DNA of 64,000 bases. Source: Algoriphagus winogradskyi (GTDB taxonomy: Bacteria; Bacteroidota; Bacteroidia; Cytophagales; Cyclobacteriaceae). The notes under the pieces are model-generated. The model did not search any database. It was not told where the DNA came from and saw nothing but the letters and a program-made list of their open reading frames with translations. The DNA is taken from assembly GCF_900182815.1 (NCBI RefSeq), contig NZ_FXUA01000001.1, positions 992,001 to 1,056,000 on the forward strand. Direction: 5' to 3'. The translations under genes were made by a program, and so were the position numbers. This document shows, piece after piece, positions 47,646 to 56,228 of the stretch; position 1 is the first letter of the stretch; each line of letters opens with the position of its first letter.

Positions 47646-48403
47646 TAGTTTTTTCTAGTTTTCTTCTTGATTTGGCGCAAAGCTTCTCTTTCTAGTTCAA
47701 CCGCCTTAGGGAAAAGAAGTTCGTCTTCAATTTTTGCATGGATCCTAAGTTCTTGTTCGAAATTCTGTAATTCGTGGTAAAGAACCTTCATGGTGAGCGG
47801 AGCCTCCGGAGCTAAGGAATAATCAGCGGTCAACTTTCGAATTCCCTCCATCTCGTCATCGTGAATTTCATGCTGGTCGGCAAGCATATGTACCGGATCT
47901 CTCTCTAAAATAGTGATGGCATCTTGTAACGAAAATCGATTTTCCTCAATATCCTGAAGCAATTCGATTCTTTTGAAAAGCCTGTTTTCCTCCTCATGGA
48001 TATGATGTATAAAATCCTCCACAAAAAGTGGGAACATAATCCTAAGATCTGCCATCAAAGCGGTAAATTGTGGCTCAGGAACTATCCCAGAGATTATATT
48101 AGAAAGAAAAGGTAATTCTTGTCGTACGAAATAGTAGTGCTTTTTCTTCAGATAAGCCACTAAAACTTCGATGGGGTTCAAGTAAAGTTCTTCGGTAGTT
48201 GGCTCCTTGCGCTGCGCCCAAGATTCCAATTCTGTAATCAGCTGACTGGAATGCACCTTGTGCTTTTTGCAAACCACTTCCAGCGACTCCGTTGGGTACT
48301 GATAAAAGCTAATTCCGAAATAATGTAGCACAGATGCGAAGACATAGTTTTCAGAAACTAAATCTCCTATCAGAGCCTTTTCGAAATCGTCTTCTGTTTG
48401 CAT
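47645..48403 (-). CDS. Hemerythrin-like protein with ScdA-type N-terminus lacking the Cys pair
   Basis: A 252-residue cytosolic protein related to the RIC/ScdA iron-sulfur repair family. The N-terminal part (about 8-75) aligns with the ScdA_N region (ENYVFASVLHYFGISFYQYP), but the usual adjacent cysteines are replaced by FYQY. The C-terminal hemerythrin bundle keeps candidate iron ligands: HHIHEEENRLF, HMLADQHEIHDDE and RIHAKIEDELLFP. The frame extends to 48478, but the ATG at 48401-48403 starts the conserved region. It is first in the operon with ruvX, def and the nitrilase gene. Function in nitrosative or oxidative stress is inferred. Confidence 0.75.
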   Translation of the reverse strand: MQTEDDFEKALIGDLVSENYVFASVLHYFGISFYQYPTESLEVVCKKHKVHSSQLITELESWAQRKEPTTEELYLNPIEVLVAYLKKKHYYFVRQELPFLSNIISGIVPEPQFTALMADLRIMFPLFVEDFIHHIHEEENRLFKRIELLQDIEENRFSLQDAITILERDPVHMLADQHEIHDDEMEGIRKLTADYSLAPEAPLTMKVLYHELQNFEQELRIHAKIEDELLFPKAVELEREALRQIKKKTRKN

Positions 48404-48572
48404 GTTGCAAAAATAATTTTTTTTAACAGAAAAAAGGGGAATAAATTGAGCCATTATATACTTCCCTCGTATAAACATTTGTAACCTTTATCAAAAGACG
48501 CTTCGAAATGAGGGGGAAAATGGGTAATTTACCTTAACAATAAAGAAATATAACCAACTGAAAGAGAAAGCC

Positions 48573-50225
48573 GTGAGCGAGACGAAAAACACTAAATCCC
48601 AAATCAGACTTCCAATAATTTTGGCATTAGCCATTTCAGCTGGAATATGGATCGGGGCAACTTTTGCTGAGCCAAAAGGAAATCAAAATGACCTAAGGGC
48701 TGCACTTTATAAGCTTCAGGAAATAATGACTTACGTCAACAGAGATTATGTAGACAGTGTCAATTCCAATGAATTAATAGATTATGGGATCAATAAAATG
48801 TTGGAGCATTTGGATCCACATACCAGCTATATTCCTGCAAAAGACGCTTCAATTGTTCAATCACAACTTGACGGAGAGTTTGATGGAATTGGAGTAGAGT
48901 TTGGAATCATACGAGATACCATATATGTGGTGGCACCCTTGACTGGTGGACCTTCCGAAGCTCTAGGTATTCAATCTGGCGACCAAATCATCAGAGTAGA
49001 TGGAGAAACGATGGCTGGTGTCGGAGTTACTAATAGAGATGTCTTTGAAAAACTACGTGGACCAAAAGGTTCTGTTGTAGTGGTGGACATGAAGCGGAAA
49101 AACCAAAAGGACCTTATCGAATATAAAATTACGCGTGATAAGATCCCTCAATATAGCATCAATGCATCTTACATGGTTAACGATGAGATCGGCTACATCA
49201 AAGTAACCCGATTTGCTGCTACTACCTATGATGAGTTCAAAGAAGCTCTTTATGACCTGAAAGTAAAAGGGATGAAAAAATTGGTCATTGACCTTCAAGG
49301 CAATCCAGGAGGTTACATGGGAGCGGCGATTAATATGGCTGATGAACTATTGGGAGGTAAAGCTTTGATCGTTTCTCAAGAAGGAAAAGTAGACCAGTAC
49401 AACCAAAAAGCTTTTGCTTTCAAGCCAGGCCTATTTGAAGAAGGGCCAATAATCGTACTTGTGAATGAAGGATCCGCTTCAGCTTCTGAGATTCTTGCAG
49501 GTGCAATTCAGGATAATGACAGAGGTTTGATTGTAGGTAGAAGATCATTTGGAAAAGGCTTGGTACAAATGCCTATTGACTTGTCTGATGGTGCTGAATT
49601 AAGATTAACGATAGCACGGTATTATACTCCTTCGGGAAGATCTATTCAGAAACCTTATGGATCTGATTACGAAGCTTATGAAAGCGATTTCATGAATCGT
49701 TTCAAACACGGAGAGTTTTTCTCTGCTGATAGTATTAAGTTCAATGACAGCTTGAAATACGAAACAGTGAAAGGCCGTACAGTCTATGGCGGTGGAGGTA
49801 TCATGCCTGACTACTTTGTTCCTCTAGACACCACCATGTCTTCAGCCTATGTAAATAGACTCTTCAACTCAGATTCAAATAGGGAATTTGTGCTGGATTA
49901 TGTAAATGAGAACAAAGCCAAATTTGAGAATATGACCGTGGAGCAGTATTACAGTGACTTTACCGTAAGTGACGCGATGCTGAATCAATTGGTAGAATAT
50001 GGCAATAAGAATAAAGTTGACTTTGACGCAGCTGATTTCAATAAGTCTAAAGAATACCTTAAAATCTTGGTAAAAGCTCATGTAGGTCGACAGCTTTATG
50101 ATGACAGCGCTTTCTACAAAGTCGTCAATGACATCAATGAAGTTTACCTTCAAGCGATCAAGTTGTTTGATGAGGCAGAGAAAATTGCTATGGCAACTGA
50201 CCTCCATGAAGAAGAGGAGGAATAA
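48573..50225 (+). CDS. C-terminal processing protease (S41)
   Basis: Tail-specific periplasmic serine protease, 550 aa. N-terminal signal/anchor (about 11-31, LPIILALAISAGIWIGATF), a PDZ domain (about 95-180, GIGVEFGIIRDTIYVVAPLT and SGDQIIRVDG), then the S41 core with Ser in NEGSASASEILAG and Lys in RRSFGKGLVQMP, completing the Ser-Lys dyad. A C-terminal extension of about 180 residues is typical of Bacteroidota members. The start codon is GTG, preceded by AAAGAGAAAG. It is monocistronic, divergent from the hemerythrin-like gene. Confidence 0.9.
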   Translation: MSETKNTKSQIRLPIILALAISAGIWIGATFAEPKGNQNDLRAALYKLQEIMTYVNRDYVDSVNSNELIDYGINKMLEHLDPHTSYIPAKDASIVQSQLDGEFDGIGVEFGIIRDTIYVVAPLTGGPSEALGIQSGDQIIRVDGETMAGVGVTNRDVFEKLRGPKGSVVVVDMKRKNQKDLIEYKITRDKIPQYSINASYMVNDEIGYIKVTRFAATTYDEFKEALYDLKVKGMKKLVIDLQGNPGGYMGAAINMADELLGGKALIVSQEGKVDQYNQKAFAFKPGLFEEGPIIVLVNEGSASASEILAGAIQDNDRGLIVGRRSFGKGLVQMPIDLSDGAELRLTIARYYTPSGRSIQKPYGSDYEAYESDFMNRFKHGEFFSADSIKFNDSLKYETVKGRTVYGGGGIMPDYFVPLDTTMSSAYVNRLFNSDSNREFVLDYVNENKAKFENMTVEQYYSDFTVSDAMLNQLVEYGNKNKVDFDAADFNKSKEYLKILVKAHVGRQLYDDSAFYKVVNDINEVYLQAIKLFDEAEKIAMATDLHEEEEE

Positions 50226-50253
50226 AGATTGGTATTATCGAATGCATAATTGG

Positions 50254-50287
50254 GAAAGCACTCACTTTGGTGGGTGCTTTCTTATTT
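50254..50287 (+). terminator. Terminator after the S41 protease gene
   Basis: AAAGCACTCAC (50255-50265), loop TTTG and GTGGGTGCTTT (50270-50280), with one G-T pair, followed by CTTATTT. Confidence 0.82.
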
Positions 50288-50352
50288 ATTATCAAAATTA
50301 ATTTTCAATCCATGACCAAAACCATTAACATTAAGCTTTCCAAAACCCACTA

Positions 50353-50790
50353 ATGCAGATGAAGACCTTATTTACCTTTTTATTACTAGGAATTACCATG
50401 AGTACTTATGCACAGATCAAAGTCAACCATATCGCTGTTCACGTAAGCAATCTTGCGGAGAGCAAGGAGTTTTATCAGAAAATAGTTGGCCTGAAAGAAA
50501 TTGAAGAACCTTTCAAAGATGGTCTTCATGCTTGGTATGATATAGGAAGTGGAGCTGCTCTTCATATTATTGAAGCCGCAAATGTCCCAACTCAAATCTC
50601 TAAAGTGAACCACCTTTGTTTCAGCATGGAGGATATGGATGCCTTCATAAAAACACTGGAAAGCACAGACTATCCATTTGAAAGCTGGCTTGGGGAAAAG
50701 GGCAAAGTAACCATCCGAGTCGATGGTATTCGCCAGATTTACATCCAAGATCCTGATGGGCTTTGGTTGGAAATCAATGATGACTATTGA
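50353..50790 (+). CDS. Exported VOC-family (glyoxalase/bleomycin-resistance fold) protein
   Basis: A 145-residue protein with a signal peptide (about 1-20, MSTYAQ) and a two-module VOC fold. NHIAVHVSNLAESKEFYQKI begins the first module, NHLCFSMEDMDAFIKTLE the second, and it closes with QIYIQDPDGLWLEINDD. Metal-ligand candidates are His in NHIAVHV, His in ALHIIEA, His in NHLCF and Glu in LEIND. The export signal is unusual for glyoxalase I, so a different substrate is likely. It stands alone between terminators. Confidence 0.82.
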   Translation: MQMKTLFTFLLLGITMSTYAQIKVNHIAVHVSNLAESKEFYQKIVGLKEIEEPFKDGLHAWYDIGSGAALHIIEAANVPTQISKVNHLCFSMEDMDAFIKTLESTDYPFESWLGEKGKVTIRVDGIRQIYIQDPDGLWLEINDDY

Positions 50791-50816
50791 CAGTCAACTA
50801 TGAAACAACACATTCG

Positions 50817-50847
50817 TAAAACCCAGACTTAGATCTGGGTTTTTTCT
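50817..50847 (+). terminator. Terminator after the VOC gene
   Basis: ACCCAGA (50821-50827), loop CTTAGA and TCTGGGT (50834-50840), followed by a T-run. Confidence 0.85.
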
Positions 50848-51421
50848 TTTAAGGCTGCCCATATTTCTCAACATTAATAATAGAATATGTATATCCGCTT
50901 TTGCTCCAGTATGGAGTCAAAAGCAAAAAAGGATATCTTAACTTAAGAATTGAAGCAGCATCGGTCATCGGTCATCGGTCTTCCGGCCATATAAGCAATG
51001 AATCTAAGGTGACAGGCATCTTTGCGGATAATCATATAATAGAATATAAGATAGGATTCACCGAGTTTACCTTTCTGTTAAGAATATAAAACTGACTTAA
51101 CCCTTAAAAAAGCACAAACCCGCCCACTTGACTAAAATAAATTACTTTTTCATAACAAAAACTAATCTGCTCATCGATTAAGACTATTTAATACATCTAC
51201 TTTTTTAAAAAGTGTGGATTTATAAAAAGTCAATTAGTTGACCACATTACCTCTCCTTTATTATTCAGGTTTTTAAAATAACAAATTGAAAACCTAAATT
51301 CTAAGCCTCCCTTTCTCTCCTTAGATACTTTTGTCCTCTGATATCAGCCACAGCTACTTACACCTGGCTTCAAACTGATTATCAATTATTTAAAACCATT
51401 CTCAAATTTTAAATCTAGGAA
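50848..51421. other. Long leader region upstream of the SusC-like gene
   Basis: About 570 bases with no supported gene. It includes a short 7-base tandem repeat (TCGGTCA, about 2.9 copies, 50961-50980) and, close to the SusC start, a candidate promoter. A 62-codon frame at 50901-51089 starts with TTG and shows no protein-like features. Nothing else was recognised. Confidence 0.5.
51326..51333 (+). promoter_or_regulatory. Candidate Bacteroidota -7 box for susC-like gene
   Basis: TACTTTTG matches TAnnTTTG exactly, 88 bases before the SusC-like ATG. The -33 region is not a clear TTTG, which is common for regulated SusCD promoters. Confidence 0.45.
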
Positions 51422-54400
51422 ATGAAGAAGACTTTTACAGTTATTGCTTTGTTGATGCTGCTCCTGCCGACATGCCTTTTGGCGCAGGTTCAGATCAAAG
51501 GAAAAGTATCAGACGCCACAGGAGAGGGACTTCCAGGGGTAACCATATTGGTGAAGGGCACCAATAAAGGGACGATTGCCGATTTTGATGGTAATTACAC
51601 AATCATGGCAGACGAGAGCGCTATTTTAGTGTTTAGTTTTATTGGATTTGAAGCTCAAGAAGAGCCTATCAATGGAAGAAGTATTATCAATATCACTCTA
51701 ACGGAAGACAGCAAGTCTCTGGATGAAGTAGTAGTAACTGCGATAGGTATCAAGCAGCAGAAGAAAAAACTAGGTTATGCTACGCAGGAAGTTCCAATGG
51801 AAGTAGTAGCAGAAGCTTCTACTTTGAACCTTGGGAATGCCTTATCTGGTCAAATTGCAGGATTGACAGTTACCAATCCCACGGGAATGTTCCAATCCCC
51901 TTCATTTAGTCTAAGAGGGAAAAGTCCATTGATTGTATTAGATGGCATTCCTCTAGAAAGTGACTTATTTGACATCTCTCCAGAAGACATTGAAAGCATT
52001 AATGTGCTTAAAGGGGGGTCCGCCTCTGCCCTTTATGGCTCTAGAGGAAAAAATGGTGCAATTCTGATCACAAGAAAAAATGCGTCTAAAGAAGGGCTGA
52101 CTGTAACTGCCTCTACGAACAATATGATTATTGCTGGTTTCACGGTCTTTCCAGAAACTCAGACAGAATATGGAAATGGATCAAATGGAAAATATGAATT
52201 CTGGGATGGTGCAGATGGTGGTATCTCAGATGGTGACATGATCTGGGGTCCAAAGTTTGAACCTGGAGTAATGGTTCCTCAATGGAATAGCCCTATCCGT
52301 GATAAGCAGACAGGTGAAGAAATCGAATGGTACGGAAGCGTCACTGGTACCGTATATGATGACAAATCTCGCTATGAACGTGTACCTACAGAGTGGAAGC
52401 GTCATGATAATTTGAAAGATTTCATGAGAACTGGTGTAGTTACCAAAAATGACATTTCTGTTGCTTACCAAGGTGAAAAAGCTCAATTGAGATTTTCAGC
52501 AAATTATGCATTTCAGCAAGGTCAGGTTCCAAATACTTCTGTAAACACAGGGGGTTTTAACTTTAACTCTACTTTTAAGCTCAGTGAAAAATTGCAATTG
52601 GATGCGACATTGGGTTACAATAAAGTTTACTCCCCAAACTATCCACGATACGGATATGGTCCTAAAAACCACATGTACACGATCCTGATATGGATGGGTG
52701 ATGATGTAAATGGCCAGGACTTGAGAGACCACATGTACGTACCTGGACTGGAAGGCTATAGACAAGCTAACTTTAATTATGCTTGGTATAACAATGTCTA
52801 TTTTGCAGCCAACGAACTGAATCAGGTTCACAACAGGAATGTAATGGACGGCAAGCTGAAACTGAAATATCAGATCATGCCTGATTTGTACATACAAGGT
52901 AGAATCTCTGCGAGACAGAGATCTCTTTTTGAAGATATGCAGAGTCCGAAGTCCTATATGAATTATGGAGACTCCAGAAACGGCGATTACAAATTCTGGA
53001 ATGATGACCAGTTAAACCTTGACACGGATTTCCTTGCCGCCTACAATAAGAATTTCAACGAAACCTTTGGATTAACAGTCAACGCGGGTGCTTCAAGTTT
53101 CTACAGAAGCTACAAACAAGCTTATTCTTCTTCAGATGGATTGATCGTTCCTTATGTTTATAGCTTAAATAACACCCAGGGTCCAGTTCAAGCTTCCAAT
53201 TATTTGGAAGAAAAAGAAATTCGAAGTGTATATGGCTCAATAGGCTTAGACGTATGGCAATCGCTTTTCTTCAACTTTACAGCAAGAAATGACTGGTCGT
53301 CGACCTTGCCAAAGGTTAACAATTCGTACTTCTACCCATCTGCCTCTATAAGTGCAATTGTATCTGAATTTGTTACCCTGCCAAAAGCAATCGACTTCAT
53401 CAAGTTGTATGGATCCTGGTCTGAGGTTTCGAGTGATTTGAGTCCTTACAGTATTTACTCTGCTTACAATAAAGGAGTGACTTACGGTTCTATTCCTTCA
53501 GTAAACTATTCCTCGAGCCTTGTAAACCCTGAGATCATGCCTCAGAAATCAACAACTTTCGAAGCTGGTTTATCTACTTCATTTGCTCAGAAAAGATTAG
53601 GTGTAGAAGGAACCTACTATAGAATTTTGGATGAAAATCAGATCATAGATCTAAGCATATCTGAAGCATCTGGCTACTCTTCACGCAAGGTGAACGGAAA
53701 CGAATACACCACCAACGGTTTTGAATTAATGTTGAATTATGCAGCAATTCAGAAAGAAAAATTCTCTTGGAACATTGGTGCCAACTGGACCAAGTTTGAG
53801 CGAAAAATCACAGGCATCTATGGCGACGAGGAGAAATTCGGCAACCTAAGCGTAGGTGATAGAGCGGATAGCTATTATGCTACTGTTTGGCAAAAAAGTG
53901 CTGATGGTCAAGTAATCCTAGACGCCAACACTGGAATGCCTTCCAGAGATCCTTTCCCAACTAAAATTGGCCACCTAGACCCATCCTGGAGATTTGGTAT
54001 CCAAAACCAATTTAACATCAACAAATTCAGAATTGCAATGGATGTGGATGGTGCCTGGGGAGGACTACTGAGATCAGTGACTATAGAGAAAATGTGGTGG
54101 GGAGGTAAGCACCCGAACTCTACAGAATATAGAGATGCAGAATATGCTGCCGGGCAACCAGTCTATGTACCAGAAGGTGTAGTAGTCACTGGGGGTGAAT
54201 TGGTACGAGATGTAAATGGAAATGTAATTTCTGACTCCAGAGAATACGCTCCAAACACAACTGCAGTGAGCTGGCAGACCTGGTCGCAGACCTATCCATA
54301 TAGAGCACAAGTCACTGAAGACGAAAGCAAAACTTTTGCGAATGTGTATGACCGTTCCTACCTCAAGTTGAGAAGACTCTCTGTAACCTATGACTTGATG

Positions 54401-54568
54401 AACCTCATGCAGTCCAAAAAAATTAAAAACCTTGATCTGACACTTTATGGATACAATCTATTTGTACTGAAGAAATTGCCTTATCTAGACCCGGACTATG
54501 GCAATGATAACAATCTACAGGATCCATCTTCTCGCTATGTAGGCATGACCTTGAAGGCCGTATTTTAA
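51422..54568 (+). CDS. SusC/RagA family TonB-dependent transporter
   Basis: Outer-membrane nutrient transporter, 1048 aa. Signal peptide (about 1-22), CarboxypepD_reg-like domain (about 24-100, KGKVSDATGEGLPGVTILVKG), TonB-box-like DEVVVTAIG (about 102-110), plug domain (about 120-220, ISPEDIESINVLKGGSASAL), then the 22-strand barrel ending in GMTLKAVF. It forms the usual pair with the SusD-like gene that follows by 30 bases. No glycoside hydrolase, sulfatase, regulator or lipoprotein enzyme is linked, so the substrate is open. Confidence 0.93.
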   Translation: MKKTFTVIALLMLLLPTCLLAQVQIKGKVSDATGEGLPGVTILVKGTNKGTIADFDGNYTIMADESAILVFSFIGFEAQEEPINGRSIINITLTEDSKSLDEVVVTAIGIKQQKKKLGYATQEVPMEVVAEASTLNLGNALSGQIAGLTVTNPTGMFQSPSFSLRGKSPLIVLDGIPLESDLFDISPEDIESINVLKGGSASALYGSRGKNGAILITRKNASKEGLTVTASTNNMIIAGFTVFPETQTEYGNGSNGKYEFWDGADGGISDGDMIWGPKFEPGVMVPQWNSPIRDKQTGEEIEWYGSVTGTVYDDKSRYERVPTEWKRHDNLKDFMRTGVVTKNDISVAYQGEKAQLRFSANYAFQQGQVPNTSVNTGGFNFNSTFKLSEKLQLDATLGYNKVYSPNYPRYGYGPKNHMYTILIWMGDDVNGQDLRDHMYVPGLEGYRQANFNYAWYNNVYFAANELNQVHNRNVMDGKLKLKYQIMPDLYIQGRISARQRSLFEDMQSPKSYMNYGDSRNGDYKFWNDDQLNLDTDFLAAYNKNFNETFGLTVNAGASSFYRSYKQAYSSSDGLIVPYVYSLNNTQGPVQASNYLEEKEIRSVYGSIGLDVWQSLFFNFTARNDWSSTLPKVNNSYFYPSASISAIVSEFVTLPKAIDFIKLYGSWSEVSSDLSPYSIYSAYNKGVTYGSIPSVNYSSSLVNPEIMPQKSTTFEAGLSTSFAQKRLGVEGTYYRILDENQIIDLSISEASGYSSRKVNGNEYTTNGFELMLNYAAIQKEKFSWNIGANWTKFERKITGIYGDEEKFGNLSVGDRADSYYATVWQKSADGQVILDANTGMPSRDPFPTKIGHLDPSWRFGIQNQFNINKFRIAMDVDGAWGGLLRSVTIEKMWWGGKHPNSTEYRDAEYAAGQPVYVPEGVVVTGGELVRDVNGNVISDSREYAPNTTAVSWQTWSQTYPYRAQVTEDESKTFANVYDRSYLKLRRLSVTYDLMNLMQSKKIKNLDLTLYGYNLFVLKKLPYLDPDYGNDNNLQDPSSRYVGMTLKAVF

Positions 54569-54598
54569 TTGATTTCAGTCAGAAAAAACTTGAATAAA

Positions 54599-56074
54599 AT
54601 GAAAAACATATTAGTTATCCTATTTCTTTCTATGGTATTCATTTCCTGCTCCGATTTGGAGGAAATGAACATCAACCCTAACCTACCTACTGAAACTCAC
54701 CCTCAGCTCCTACTCACAAATGTAGAATGGGATGTCTTCAGAGCTTATGGAGGCACTTCTCCACTTTATGCGCAGAAAATGCTCGTTCAGACCGATGGAG
54801 AAAACTCCAATCAATTTTACAAATGGGACAGAGGCAGCTTCGGACCGTATTCTGTATTGAGAAATGTAACCAAAATGATCGAAGAGGCTGAGCGAATTAA
54901 TGATCCTTCCTACATCGCTTTGGGCAAGTTCTTTAGAAGCTACTACTTCTTCAATTTAACTTTGAATTTTGGTGATGTGCCTTATTCTTCTGCCTTGAAA
55001 GGTGAAACCAATGAAGAATATGCTCCTATATATGACGATCAGGAAACTGTATTCAAAGGAATTTTGATGGAATTGAAAGAGGCTGAAGAGATACTTTCGG
55101 AGCAAAACACAATTATTGCTGGTGATATTATCTATGGTGGAAATGTGCTTTCTTGGAGAAAATTGATTAATGCCTTCCGACTTAAAGTTTTGATGACTCT
55201 TTCTCCGAAGGTAGAGTCAGGAGAAATCGACCCATCTGAATTCAATTCTATTTTCACGAAAAATCCATTAATGGAAAGTGAGTCTGAAAGTGGTCAATTG
55301 GTTTTCTTAGATCAGCAAAACAACCGTTACCCTGACTTCAATAGTAGTGGATTCAGTTCTGGGATGTACATTGATTCTACATTTATCCAGAGACTACAGG
55401 TTAGAAAGGACCCTCGTCTATTTATCTACTGTACTCAGACGAAATCTGCCAAAGAAGCGGGTAAGGCAATAGATGACTTCTCTGCATACGAAGGTGGTGA
55501 TCCTGCTGCTCCTTATGGCGAAGTAAATGAAAAAGCAACTCAAGGAAATGTGTCTAAAGTGAATGATAGGTACCACAGAGACCCTGTGAACGAACCTTAC
55601 AAGCTTATGGGCTATTCTGAGCAGCAACTGATTCTAGCTGAAGCTGCTGTTCGAGGCTGGATCAATGCAGACGCCAAAATGCTTTATGAATCTGGAGTAA
55701 AAGGCTCTTTCAAATTCTATGAAATGTATTCTGAAGAATACAGCAGCTATGTAGATGCTGATGCAGCGTTGAGCTACCTGAACGAACCATTGAATGACTT
55801 TTCCAATGCCACCCAGAAGGAAGAAAAAATCGAGATGATTGTGATGCAAAAATACCTACAGTCTTTCTTCCAGATGCAATGGACATCTTTCTACGACCAT
55901 CATCGCACAGGTTTCCCTTCTTTCAGAAGACCTGCAGGAGTAGAGATTCCATACAGATGGATCTATCCCCAGTCAGAATACAATTTCAATGCTGACAATG
56001 TTACTTCCGCGATTACAAAACAATTTGGAGCAGGCAATGACAACATTCACGAAATGACGTGGTGGATTAAATAA
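54599..56074 (+). CDS. SusD/RagB-like surface lipoprotein
   Basis: Substrate-binding lipoprotein, 491 aa, partner of the SusC-like transporter. Lipobox FISC is at about residues 14-17, and the N-terminal SDLEEMNINPNLPTETHPQL is the usual start after the Cys. It looks like the SusD-like group 2 (superhelical TPR-type core, LGKFFRSYYFFNLTLNFGDVPYS and KLINAFRLKVLMTLSP). The ending DNIHEMTWWIK is typical. The frame opens at TTG 54569, but the ATG at 54599 directly precedes the signal peptide. Ligand unknown. Confidence 0.9.
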   Translation: MKNILVILFLSMVFISCSDLEEMNINPNLPTETHPQLLLTNVEWDVFRAYGGTSPLYAQKMLVQTDGENSNQFYKWDRGSFGPYSVLRNVTKMIEEAERINDPSYIALGKFFRSYYFFNLTLNFGDVPYSSALKGETNEEYAPIYDDQETVFKGILMELKEAEEILSEQNTIIAGDIIYGGNVLSWRKLINAFRLKVLMTLSPKVESGEIDPSEFNSIFTKNPLMESESESGQLVFLDQQNNRYPDFNSSGFSSGMYIDSTFIQRLQVRKDPRLFIYCTQTKSAKEAGKAIDDFSAYEGGDPAAPYGEVNEKATQGNVSKVNDRYHRDPVNEPYKLMGYSEQQLILAEAAVRGWINADAKMLYESGVKGSFKFYEMYSEEYSSYVDADAALSYLNEPLNDFSNATQKEEKIEMIVMQKYLQSFFQMQWTSFYDHHRTGFPSFRRPAGVEIPYRWIYPQSEYNFNADNVTSAITKQFGAGNDNIHEMTWWIK

Positions 56075-56095
56075 CACCCTATTGAAATAAATTAA

Positions 56096-56134
56096 ATGGG
56101 CTTTTCTCAATAAGAGACGAAGCCCATTTTTATT
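56096..56134 (+). terminator. Terminator after the SusC/SusD operon
   Basis: ATGGGCTT (56096-56103) and AAGCCCAT (56120-56127), with an inner TCTC/GAGA stem, followed by TTTTATTTAT. Confidence 0.8.
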
Positions 56135-56194
56135 TATAGCGTATGCAAAATCATGATAATCATATCTTAGGATATCATTGATTTGAGAAGCATC

Positions 56195-56225
56195 AAAAAG
56201 CCCAGACTTTCATCTGGGCTTTTCT
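56195..56225 (-). terminator. Terminator after the second M1 peptidase gene
   Basis: GCCCAGA (56200-56206) and TCTGGGC (56213-56219), loop CTTTCA. The left A-run provides the T-tail on the minus strand, and T-rich sequence also follows on the right. Confidence 0.82.
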
Positions 56226-56228
56226 ACT

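Noticed and set aside
50961..50980. Short tandem TCGGTCA repeat that could suggest a CRISPR or regulatory array
   Set aside because: It covers only about 20 bases with no spacers and no further copies.
50901..51089. 62-codon frame upstream of the SusC-like gene
   Set aside because: TTG start, no signal, no recognisable motif, and it covers the short tandem repeat.
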